A stretch of DNA of 64,000 nt from Collinsella aerofaciens. GTDB taxonomy: Bacteria; Actinomycetota; Coriobacteriia; Coriobacteriales; Coriobacteriaceae. Position numbers and translations under genes: made by a program. The stretch spans positions 1 to 64,000 of the forward strand of contig NZ_JADPCJ010000001.1 of the NCBI RefSeq assembly GCF_015670795.1, read 5' to 3'. The notes under the pieces were generated by a model. The model saw nothing but the letters and a program-made list of their open reading frames with translations, was not told where the DNA came from and made no database searches. This document shows, in pieces, positions 1 to 6,154 of this stretch; position 1 is the first letter of the stretch, and each line of letters begins with the position of its first letter.

Positions 1-762
1 GACCCGGCGGCCTACTCCAAGTACGACTGGTCGCTCTACGGCACCGTGATCAACTGCGGCGCCTACACCGCCGTGGATAAAGCCGAGACCCCCGAGGGCC
101 GCGCGGCCGCCTGGAAGGCCAACGCGACCGGCCCCGCCCTGCTCGCCCGCACCTGCGCCGAGCACGGGATCACGCTCGTCCACGTGTCCTCCGACTACGT
201 CTTCGACGGCACCGCCGAGGTGCACGACGAGGAGGAGCCCCTCAGCCCGCTGTCAGTCTACGGCCAGACCAAGGCCGCCGGCGACATCGCCGTGGCCGGG
301 TGCCCGCGCCACTACATCATGCGCAGCTCCTGGGTCATCGGCGAGGGGCACAACTTCGTCAAGACCATGAGGGCGCTCTCCGACCGCGTCGCCGACCCGG
401 AGGACAAGTTGGAGCAGGTCACCGTCGTGGACGACCAGCTGGGACGCCTGACCTTCACGCGCGACATGGCGCAGGCAATCTTCCACGTGCTGGGGAGCCG
501 CGCCCCCTACGGCACCTACGACTGCACCGGTTCCGGCGCCGTCAAGTCCTGGGCCGACATCGCCCGCGCCGTCTTCGAGGCCGCCAACGGCAACGGCGAC
601 AGGGTCGTGCCGGTATCGACCGCCGACTACTACGCCGGCGCCGAGGGCCCCGTGGCCCCGCGCCCGGTCCACTCCGCGCTCGACCTTTCCAGGCTCGAGT
701 CGGTCGGGTTCCACATGCCCGACTGGGAGGAAGAGCTTGGGGAGTACCTCAAGACGCTCTAG
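1..762 (+). CDS. rmlD: dTDP-4-dehydrorhamnose reductase, 3' part (truncated by window edge)
   Basis: The frame is open from base 1, so the gene begins upstream. RmlD reduces dTDP-4-keto-L-rhamnose with NAD(P)H to dTDP-L-rhamnose, the donor for rhamnose-containing surface polymers. Visible motifs are the extended-SDR catalytic Y-G-Q-T-K (YxxxK) after 'PLSV', the strand 'SSDYVFDG' ahead of it, 'SSWVIGEG', and the 'VDDQLGRLT' segment typical of RmlD. About 253 C-terminal residues are present out of roughly 290 for the family. In some relatives RmlD is fused behind RmlC, which cannot be tested here. Base composition is extreme: 45 of the 60 bases at 61-120 are G or C, clearly above the following genes, so the locus may have been acquired from a higher-GC relative. 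A strong terminator follows. Confidence 0.9.
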   Translation, partial: DPAAYSKYDWSLYGTVINCGAYTAVDKAETPEGRAAAWKANATGPALLARTCAEHGITLVHVSSDYVFDGTAEVHDEEEPLSPLSVYGQTKAAGDIAVAGCPRHYIMRSSWVIGEGHNFVKTMRALSDRVADPEDKLEQVTVVDDQLGRLTFTRDMAQAIFHVLGSRAPYGTYDCTGSGAVKSWADIARAVFEAANGNGDRVVPVSTADYYAGAEGPVAPRPVHSALDLSRLESVGFHMPDWEEELGEYLKTL

Positions 763-784
763 CCGCTATCAACTTTTCGAGAGT

Positions 785-817
785 AAAAGCCGCCGTTCTT
801 TAACGGCGGCTTTTCTT
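785..817 (+). terminator. Intrinsic terminator after rmlD
   Basis: A perfect 9-bp stem (789-797 with 802-810) with a four-base loop is preceded by AAAA and followed by TTTTCTT. The A and T tracts make it potentially bidirectional, so it could also serve the converging glycosyltransferase gene. Confidence 0.88.
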
Positions 818-867
818 GTTGATGGCTATCTGCGCAGTGGTGCCAATAGTATTTTGCGGAAGATCTT

Positions 868-1836
868 TCACTCGCTTGGCGTGGTGGCGGACCTGCCGGG
901 CTGGTCATCGTAGGCGTATTTGCTGTACACGTTGACCTCCCACTGCTTTTTTTCGACCTTTGCCACGGAATCGAGGATGAAGCCGGTCGCAAGGCTCAGA
1001 CCGCACAGGAACATAAACGACGCGGCGAGCATGGCGGTGGGGAAGCGCGGAAGGAGGCCGGTCTGGAAATACTCGACAACGATGGGCGTGCCCAAGGCGA
1101 GGCCGATCACCGCAAACAGAAGTGCGACGAGGCTGAAGAACTTCAGAGGGCGGTAGTCCTTGAACAGCGTGCCAATCATCGCAACGACTTTAATGCCGTC
1201 GCTTACGGTATTGAGCTTGGACTCGGAACCTTCCGGACGGTCGCGGTACTCGATGGGCACATCCTTGATGCGCCAGCGGTGGTCGACGGCGTGGATCGAG
1301 AGCTCGGTTTCGATCTGGAAGCCCTCGGAAAGCACAGGGAAGGTTTTAACGAACGGGCGGCTCATGGCACGGTAGCCGGTCATGACATCATCGAAGCTGT
1401 AGCCATAGATCCACTTGATCATGGCACGGACCAGATTGTTGCCAAAGCCGTGGAAGGCACGCTTGTTCTCCTCGGCGTAGGTGCCGTTGGAAAGGCGATC
1501 GCCTACGGTCATGTCGGCCGTGCCGTTAAGGATGGGCTCGCAGAGGGCCTTGGCCGCCTCGGCGGGGTAGGTGTCGTCTCCGTCGACCATCAGGTAGCAA
1601 TCGGCGTCGATATCGCGAAACATCTGGCGGCACACGTTGCCCTTTCCCTGACGGGGCTCAAAGCGGACTGTGGCGCCGTGCTCGGTGGCAATGCGTGAGG
1701 TATCGTCCGACGAGTTGTTGTCATAGACATAGACCGTCGCCTGCGGAAGCTCGCGGTGAAAGTCATCGATGACTTTGCCGATCGTGAGCGCTTCGTTGTA
1801 GCAAGGGATGATGACGGCGATGGATTCAGAATTCAC
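868..1836 (-). CDS. Family 2 glycosyltransferase, DPM1/polyprenyl-phosphate type
   Basis: 322 residues read from a GTG at 1836, with AAGGAG six bases upstream. The N-terminal GT-A domain has the nucleotide-sugar site V8-I-I-P-C-Y-N-E, an acidic patch around residues 39-45 (DNNSSDD) and a metal-binding 'MVDGDDTY' near residues 83-90. The C-terminal third has two hydrophobic membrane spans (about 235-257 and 270-292). This layout matches enzymes that move a sugar from a nucleotide donor to undecaprenyl phosphate at the cytoplasmic face, feeding glycopolymer assembly or protein glycosylation. It is divergent from the ABC polysaccharide exporter and converges on rmlD, which supports a surface-glycan role. 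The exact donor (glucose, GlcNAc or mannose) cannot be read from sequence. Confidence 0.85.
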   Translation of the reverse strand: MNSESIAVIIPCYNEALTIGKVIDDFHRELPQATVYVYDNNSSDDTSRIATEHGATVRFEPRQGKGNVCRQMFRDIDADCYLMVDGDDTYPAEAAKALCEPILNGTADMTVGDRLSNGTYAEENKRAFHGFGNNLVRAMIKWIYGYSFDDVMTGYRAMSRPFVKTFPVLSEGFQIETELSIHAVDHRWRIKDVPIEYRDRPEGSESKLNTVSDGIKVVAMIGTLFKDYRPLKFFSLVALLFAVIGLALGTPIVVEYFQTGLLPRFPTAMLAASFMFLCGLSLATGFILDSVAKVEKKQWEVNVYSKYAYDDQPGRSATTPSE

Positions 1837-1866
1837 TTAATGCTCCTTATACATTCAATCCTAGAA

Positions 1867-1872
1867 AGTATA
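1867..1872 (-). promoter_or_regulatory. Probable -10 box for the glycosyltransferase gene
   Basis: TATACT on the minus strand lies 31 bases upstream of the GTG start. The -35 region is weak. It sits in the divergent gap 1837-1996 shared with the ABC exporter. Confidence 0.4.
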
Positions 1873-1951
1873 GCCGTTTGGGCCTGGCATCCTAAGATGT
1901 GGGTTAGTTCTCCAGTTTTGTTGCGCGAATCGTTTGCATGGCCGTCGGGTC

Positions 1952-1957
1952 TATACT
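1952..1957 (+). promoter_or_regulatory. Probable -10 box for the ABC exporter operon
   Basis: TATACT lies 40 bases upstream of the permease GTG. No good -35 hexamer is visible at 16-18 bases, so an activator or an alternative -35 may be involved. Confidence 0.4.
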
Positions 1958-1996
1958 GTTCGTTTGTCAACGATTACGAGTAAAGGAGTTGCATCC

Positions 1997-2842
1997 GTGT
2001 CGGATCAGACAAAGCAACAAGAAACTCGCAGTCTGCCTGCGACGTTTGCTAAGAACGAATTTGAGAAGGACGCGTTTATCCTTCGTCAGCTGGTTACCAA
2101 GGATTTTAAAATCAAGTATCGCCGTAGCGTTCTGGGCGTCGCATGGTCGGTGCTCAACCCGCTGCTGATGATGATCGTCATGGCCATCGTGTTCTCGACG
2201 ATTTTTGGCCAGGGCCGCAATGGCTCAATGACGCCCGAGATGTACCCGCTGTACTTGATCGTGGGTAACATTACCTTTGCCGTCATGTCTGAGTCTACTA
2301 ACCAGGCCCTGACGTCGATCGTGGGCGCTGCCCCTCTGCTCAAGAAGGTTAAGGTGCACCGCTGGGTTTTCCCGGTGCAGAAGGTGCTCTTCTCGCTGGT
2401 CAACTTTGCCTTCTCGCTGGTCGCCGTCGCCATCGTCATGCTGTGGTTCCGCGTTATGCCTTCTTGGCACCTTATTCTGCTGCCGGTTTGCCTGCTGCTG
2501 CTTATGTGCTTCTGCATGGGCCTGGGCATGATGCTCTCTGCCCTTACGGTCTTCTTCCGCGACGTTATGCATCTGTGGAGCGTCGTCATTACGGCGTGGA
2601 CTTACATTACGCCCATCTTCTGGACGACTGACTATATTGCGCAAATGCCGCATCTCGTGCGTATCTTGATGTATGCGAACCCCATGTTCAACTACCTGCA
2701 GTTTATGCGCGATATCTTCCTGTTCCAGACTACGCCCTCGCTTATGACGTTTGGTATGTGCGTTGCCTGGGCGGTTCTTGCGCTTATTATTGGCTATACC
2801 GTGTTCCATAAGTCCGAGCGCAAGTTCATCCTCTACATCTAA
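1997..2842 (+). CDS. Polysaccharide ABC transporter permease (Wzm/TagG/RfbD type)
   Basis: 281 residues from GTG 1997, chosen because AAGGAG sits nine bases upstream; an in-frame ATG at 1934 would overlap the -10 box. The product is an ABC-2 type integral membrane protein with about six spans. A cytoplasmic N-terminal segment ('FILRQLVTKDFKIKYRRSVLG') precedes the first span, which is typical of Wzm/TagG permeases that move lipid-linked polysaccharide or teichoic-acid-like polymers across the membrane. The ATPase partner starts 12 bases downstream. The neighbouring rhamnose and GT2 genes suggest a rhamnose-containing polymer as cargo, which is inference. Confidence 0.9.
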   Translation: MSDQTKQQETRSLPATFAKNEFEKDAFILRQLVTKDFKIKYRRSVLGVAWSVLNPLLMMIVMAIVFSTIFGQGRNGSMTPEMYPLYLIVGNITFAVMSESTNQALTSIVGAAPLLKKVKVHRWVFPVQKVLFSLVNFAFSLVAVAIVMLWFRVMPSWHLILLPVCLLLLMCFCMGLGMMLSALTVFFRDVMHLWSVVITAWTYITPIFWTTDYIAQMPHLVRILMYANPMFNYLQFMRDIFLFQTTPSLMTFGMCVAWAVLALIIGYTVFHKSERKFILYI

Positions 2843-2853
2843 GGAGTGCTGTG

Positions 2854-3621
2854 ATGACTGAATCTGTTGTTGATTACAGCGAGCAGCCTCTGGCTGTCGA
2901 GGTCGACGACGTCACCATGATCTTTAACATGGCGTCCGAGTCGCTGACCAACCTCAAGGAGTACTTCATTAAGCTTGCCAAGCACGAGCTGTTCTTTGAG
3001 GAGTTTAGGGCGCTTAAGCACATCTCGTTTGATATTCATCGCGGCGAGGTTGTGGGTCTGGTCGGCACCAATGGCTCCGGCAAGTCTACGATGCTCAAGA
3101 TTATCGCTGGCGTTCTTGAGCCTAGCGAGGGCAGCGTTAAGGTGCACGGTAACATCGCGCCGCTGATTGAGCTTGGCGCCGGCTTTGACCCCGAGCTGAC
3201 CGCCCGCGAGAACATCTATCTGAACGGCGCCCTGCTCGGCTACACCAAGGAGTTCATCGATGCCAACTTTGACGGCATTATTGAGTTCGCTGAGCTTCAG
3301 AACTTTGTCGATATGCCGCTCAAGAACTTCTCCTCGGGCATGGTGGCGCGTATCGCCTTTGCAATCGCGACGATTACCGAGCCCGATATTCTGATCGTTG
3401 ACGAGACGCTGTCCGTCGGTGACGTGTTCTTCCAGCAGAAGTGCGAGGACCGCATCCAGCACTTTATCCAGAGCGGCGACGTGACGGTTCTGTTCGTTTC
3501 GCACTCCATGGAGCAGGTTGAGCGCATCTGCCAGCGTGCCGTTTGGATTGAGAAGGGTGACCTTCGCATGGACGGCCCAGTCGATGAGGTCTGTAAGGCG
3601 TATCGCGAGCAGTTCAACTAG
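2854..3621 (+). CDS. Polysaccharide ABC transporter ATP-binding protein (Wzt/TagH type)
   Basis: 255 residues from ATG 2854; GTG 2851 is also possible, but the AAGGAG at 2841-2846 is better spaced for the ATG. Walker A is G71-TNGSGKST-79. The ABC signature is the degenerate 'NFSSGM' usual for this family, Walker B is 'ILIVDETLSVGD', and the switch histidine is in 'FVSHS'. The length matches an ATPase domain alone. The C-terminal carbohydrate-binding extension found in some Wzt proteins is absent, so polymer export would not need a terminal-modification recognition step. It forms an operon with the preceding permease. Confidence 0.92.
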   Translation: MTESVVDYSEQPLAVEVDDVTMIFNMASESLTNLKEYFIKLAKHELFFEEFRALKHISFDIHRGEVVGLVGTNGSGKSTMLKIIAGVLEPSEGSVKVHGNIAPLIELGAGFDPELTARENIYLNGALLGYTKEFIDANFDGIIEFAELQNFVDMPLKNFSSGMVARIAFAIATITEPDILIVDETLSVGDVFFQQKCEDRIQHFIQSGDVTVLFVSHSMEQVERICQRAVWIEKGDLRMDGPVDEVCKAYREQFN

Positions 3622-3675
3622 GTTATAATTACTTGTGCCTAACAGGCTTGCGCTTGCTTGGGCGTGCGGTTATTT

Positions 3676-3752
3676 GCTCCATTAGCTCAGTTGGATAGAG
3701 CAGGGGACTTCTAATCCCAAGGTCGACGGTTCGAATCCGCCATGGAGCACCA
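3676..3752 (+). tRNA. tRNA-Arg (anticodon TCT)
   Basis: A 77-base cloverleaf including an encoded CCA (3750-3752). The acceptor 3676-3682 pairs with 3742-3748. The D arm, a TTCGAAT T loop and the anticodon loop CTTCTAA (anticodon 3710-3712, TCT) are clear. Pair 27-43 at the top of the anticodon stem is G-A, a mismatch. A TATAAT lies upstream at 3624-3629. The tRNA borders the accessory stretch 3790-5607. Confidence 0.95.
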
Positions 3753-3762
3753 TCGTTTATTA

Positions 3763-3793
3763 AGCCCAGACCGCTTGGTGGTCTGGGCTTTTT
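3763..3793 (+). terminator. Intrinsic terminator after tRNA-Arg(TCT)
   Basis: A perfect 10-bp stem (3763-3772 with 3780-3789), a seven-base loop and a T tract at 3789-3793. Confidence 0.92.
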
Positions 3794-3796
3794 CAC

Positions 3797-4023
3797 ATGC
3801 CGGTGTTCTTTATTCTTGCCGGGTATACGTTTAGGCCGAAGCGGTGGTGCGAGCGTTCTGCGGACAGGCAAGCCTTGCCGTCTTTGCCTTTCATGCGGTT
3901 GACTGGTTTATCCCTTGGCAGACGATGCCGTTGCTTTTAACGCTGCCAGTACCATGGCTCTTTGCGTCGATTGTGCGCTGCGGGTGCGACATAGGGTTGG
4001 TGTACGTGATCAAGAAGGCGTAA
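3797..4023 (+). pseudogene. Remnant of an acyltransferase-3-like membrane protein
   Basis: This stretch holds no intact gene but reads as two joined protein fragments in different frames. From ATG 3797 the peptide begins 'MPVFFILAGYTFRP', resembling an early transmembrane segment of OatA/acyltransferase-3 family proteins. About 45 bases later the coding sense switches frame. From 3835 to a TAA at 4021-4023 it reads 'SLAVFAFHAVDWF', then a hydrophobic segment rich in leucine and proline, and ends 'VIKKA'. The second part resembles the last spans of the same family. I infer that a gene of about 330 codons lost its middle by deletion and frameshift. Family assignment rests on motif resemblance only. 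Such enzymes O-acetylate cell-surface glycans, which would fit the polysaccharide locus upstream. Confidence 0.55.
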
Positions 4024-4055
4024 CAAAAACGGGGAGGACCAACTTGGCCCTCCCC
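4022..4055 (-). terminator. Intrinsic terminator of the ATPase/DUF4869 module
   Basis: Inverted repeat GGGGAGG (4031-4037) / CCTCCCC (4049-4055), followed on the minus strand by GTTTTTGTT. It lies 17 bases past the ATPase stop codon. Confidence 0.8.
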
Positions 4056-4071
4056 ACTATATCTAGTCTGT

Positions 4072-5073
4072 CTAGTCTGCCTTCAGGCACTCGGGCAAGA
4101 CGTTTGCAACTGCATTCATCGCCTGCGGCCTCAGGTACTGCTCATTGAGCTTTGCCTTTCTGTAGGCGTAGCGAGTGTCTGCCGAGTACTTGATCAATAC
4201 GTCGGTGAAGAATCGTTCCCAGCTTAGGTAGTCGCGGCTTTCGATATAGCTCGAAGGATCCTTGAGGATTTTTGGAATGTCGTTACTGGGAATGAGGCCA
4301 GATTGCAGAAGTGTCCACTCGAATGATTCCGGGAGGAACAAGCGAACGTTCTTGTAAACGCGCTGTCCGAGCACCTTTTCGATGTAGGGACCAAACGCTG
4401 CGCCGTCTCCAATGGCAAGAACGTTTTGCTCGGGGCATTCGTGAATTGTCCGCTTTAGATTTGCTACGCCGGTGGCGGTATAGCAGGGGATTCCGAGCCG
4501 GTTGCAAAGAGCGTCGTAGAATTGATAGCCAGATTTGCTATCCTCGACAACTACGGCGTCGGGTACCTCGAATCCAACATTTAGATCCTGATACAGCATG
4601 CTTGCCGTGTGGTCATATAGCGGCTTGGTCACCGAGTAGAAGCGCCTGTCGCTCTTGCGGCCATTGATTGTTTTACTCGTCGTGTTGACTAACTTCAGGA
4701 TCTCATCAACGCTGTAGAGGAGCTCGTTGGCATCGCGACGAGATATCAGAACAAAATAGTTGGACGAGCCGTTTACGGTTTTGGCGAAGTCCTTTGAGTA
4801 GATAAACTCGTTGCCCTCATCTAGAAAGACGATTGAATCTTCGATGATCGAAAGCTCGCGCTCCCAGCGTCTGCCGGAAAGCGTTTCACAAGGCACGTCG
4901 CAGCTGAGTGCAACGCCGCTTTCCGGTCCTCGGTCGTTGTAGTCGCGAATCATCGAGATGAGCGTCGTTTTGCCCGTGCCGCTGTTGCCGCGGATGAAGG
5001 AAATATTGCGTTTAAAGGTGAGCGTGTATTTGACTTTTGCGCGCTCCACGACAACGGTGTGTGATCCTTTCAT
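4072..5073 (-). CDS. P-loop ATPase with possible TOPRIM-like C-terminal domain, function unknown
   Basis: 333 residues. Walker A is G29-NSGTGKT-36, and Walker B is I81-VFLDE-86 with the acidic pair D85/E86. A 'YFVLISRRDANEL' strand around 106-118 could be a sensor segment. The region 170-235 alternates strand and helix, with an acidic 'VVVEDSKSG' (E177, D178) and 'AIGDGAAFG' (D223). This is reminiscent of a TOPRIM fold as in OLD-family nucleases, although a clear DxD is missing. The start codon overlaps the stop of the upstream DUF4869-like gene by one base (TAATG) and has no ribosome site of its own, so translation is probably coupled. GC is low for the region: 25 of the 60 bases at 4741-4800. 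A 9-bp tandem repeat (4062-4079) spans the stop codon. Similar ATPases in gut Firmicutes are, from memory, often mislabelled as a translation initiation factor. I assign no activity. Confidence 0.75.
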   Translation of the reverse strand: MKGSHTVVVERAKVKYTLTFKRNISFIRGNSGTGKTTLISMIRDYNDRGPESGVALSCDVPCETLSGRRWERELSIIEDSIVFLDEGNEFIYSKDFAKTVNGSSNYFVLISRRDANELLYSVDEILKLVNTTSKTINGRKSDRRFYSVTKPLYDHTASMLYQDLNVGFEVPDAVVVEDSKSGYQFYDALCNRLGIPCYTATGVANLKRTIHECPEQNVLAIGDGAAFGPYIEKVLGQRVYKNVRLFLPESFEWTLLQSGLIPSNDIPKILKDPSSYIESRDYLSWERFFTDVLIKYSADTRYAYRKAKLNEQYLRPQAMNAVANVLPECLKAD

Positions 5074-5522
5074 TACTCATCAACATCCAGAAAATCATTG
5101 GTGGCACCGACGAACTCCTGCATGTTCCTGACGATGCGGCCGTCGTTATTGATGCGAATCTCAAAACGCTTCCAGGGAAATTTCATGATGTGGTAAAGGG
5201 TTACCAGCACATCCTGCTCTTTGCCAATTTTGAGCAGCCAGCGGGCGCAGTTATCTCCGCAAGTGGATGCATTGAACACCATGTTTGGGAGATTGCGCAC
5301 CAGCAGCAGCGTCTTAACGCCGCCGGACAGTTCGAGTGGGGTGATCGAGCCCAGCTGTTTGCTTACGATGTTGTGGGGACCGATGAGCTCTGATCCGTCC
5401 ACGCTTTTAATAATCTGTGCGGCCATAGGGTCTTCGAACCATGAGTCCAAGTATGAGTTCCTAAAATAGGTTTCGGTATCGTAGATGGAACCGGGGTAAT
5501 CCCCCAGATGGATGCTTAACAT
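5073..5522 (-). CDS. DUF4869-like protein, partner of the downstream ATPase
   Basis: 149 residues from ATG 5522, preceded by GGAG six bases upstream; an in-frame longer reading to 5612 would cross the terminator of the aromatic operon and is rejected. The sequence opens 'MLSIHLGDYPGSIYDTETYF' and carries 'LSGGVKT' at 65-71 and a cysteine-rich 'NASTCGDNCA' at 84-93. I recognise these as features of DUF4869, a family of about 150 residues known mainly from gut Clostridia; this is recall and was not searched. No signal peptide, membrane span or nucleotide-binding motif is present. It is co-transcribed and probably co-translated with the ATPase, which suggests the two act together. The role is unknown; a phage-response or toxin-antitoxin-like function is speculation. 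Confidence 0.7.
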   Translation of the reverse strand: MLSIHLGDYPGSIYDTETYFRNSYLDSWFEDPMAAQIIKSVDGSELIGPHNIVSKQLGSITPLELSGGVKTLLLVRNLPNMVFNASTCGDNCARWLLKIGKEQDVLVTLYHIMKFPWKRFEIRINNDGRIVRNMQEFVGATNDFLDVDE

Positions 5523-5553
5523 GCGCGTCTCCAGACGTTGTGTGACTGCAATG

Positions 5554-5559
5554 ATTATA
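5554..5559 (-). promoter_or_regulatory. -10 box of the ATPase/DUF4869 module
   Basis: A perfect TATAAT on the minus strand, 31 bases upstream of the DUF4869-like ATG. The -35 position falls inside the aromatic-operon terminator stem and matches consensus poorly. Confidence 0.55.
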
Positions 5560-5564
5560 TGCCA

Positions 5565-5607
5565 GTAATAAAGTGCCGCCAGTAGCGAGGTTGCTGCTGG
5601 CGGCACT
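5565..5607 (-). terminator. Terminator of the aromatic amino-acid operon
   Basis: A perfect 11-bp outer stem (5572-5582 with 5597-5607) with a further short inner pairing, followed on the minus strand by TTTATTA. It lies 45 bases past the aroQ stop. Confidence 0.82.
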
Positions 5608-5652
5608 GGCATTATTAGCGTGTGAATCGCGTTGATGGATTTGCTCGCGAGG

Positions 5653-6090
5653 CTACTTTTCGAGGCGTTCCCTCAGCAGCTCCAGCGCGTGGGCGTAGCC
5701 TTGCAGGCCCTCGCCGGTGATGGTGGCGAAGCAGGCTAGGCGGGCGTAGCTCACCTGGCGGAAGTCTTCGCGCGTCTCTACGGCGCTGATGTGCACCTCG
5801 ACGGCAGGGATGGCAACGGCCTTGAGGGCGTCGAGGATCGCCACGCTCGTATGCGTGTAGGCGGCCGGGTTGATGACGATGCCGTCGACCTTTCCGTAAG
5901 CCTCCTGGATCTTGTCGACGATGCTGCCCTCGTGGTTAGACTGGAAGACCTCGACCTCGTCGAAGCCCTGTGCGGCACCCGCTTCCTGGCAGATCTGCAC
6001 TAAGCGATCGTAGTTGTCGCTGCCGTAGATGCCTGGCTCGCGAATGCCGAGCATGTTGAGGTTGGGGCCGTTAATGACGAGTGCTTTCAT
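5653..6090 (-). CDS. aroQ: 3-dehydroquinate dehydratase, type II
   Basis: 145 residues from ATG 6090, with AAGGAAG upstream; longer readings would run through the hairpin at 6112-6152. The enzyme dehydrates 3-dehydroquinate to 3-dehydroshikimate by the type II anti-elimination and usually forms dodecamers. Visible are 'INGPNLNMLG' and the lid 'REPGIYG' with catalytic R and Y, 'QSNHEGSIVDKI', 'INPAAYTHTSVA' and 'VEVHIS' with the catalytic H. The length is normal. It is the last gene of the aro operon but separated from aroE-aroK by a strong terminator-like hairpin, so its expression may depend on read-through or a local promoter. Confidence 0.97.
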   Translation of the reverse strand: MKALVINGPNLNMLGIREPGIYGSDNYDRLVQICQEAGAAQGFDEVEVFQSNHEGSIVDKIQEAYGKVDGIVINPAAYTHTSVAILDALKAVAIPAVEVHISAVETREDFRQVSYARLACFATITGEGLQGYAHALELLRERLEK

Positions 6091-6111
6091 GGTTGCTTCC
6101 TTTGCAGTTGA

Positions 6112-6152
6112 AAAACCACCACAAAGGTGCCTGCCCCCTTTGTGGTGGTTTT
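6112..6152 (-). terminator. Terminator-like hairpin between aroE-aroK and aroQ
   Basis: A perfect 14-bp stem (6114-6127 with 6137-6150), extended by A-T pairs, with a nine-base loop. On the minus strand the stem ends in GGTTTTTC, so it should terminate a fraction of transcripts before aroQ. Flanking A and T tracts make it symmetrical. Confidence 0.8.
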
Positions 6153-6154
6153 GG

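Noticed and set aside
4062..4079. Tandem 9-bp repeat at the ATPase stop codon read as a target-site duplication
   Set aside because: The two copies are directly adjacent with no inserted sequence, so simple slippage explains them better than transposition.
3676..5522. Integrated phage or genomic island at tRNA-Arg(TCT)
   Set aside because: No integrase and no second copy of the tRNA 3' end was found by eye downstream; only a gene remnant and a two-gene module are present.
5523..5612. Longer N-terminus for the DUF4869-like protein starting at 5612
   Set aside because: It would start inside the terminator stem of the aro operon and ahead of the TATAAT; ATG 5522 has its own ribosome site.
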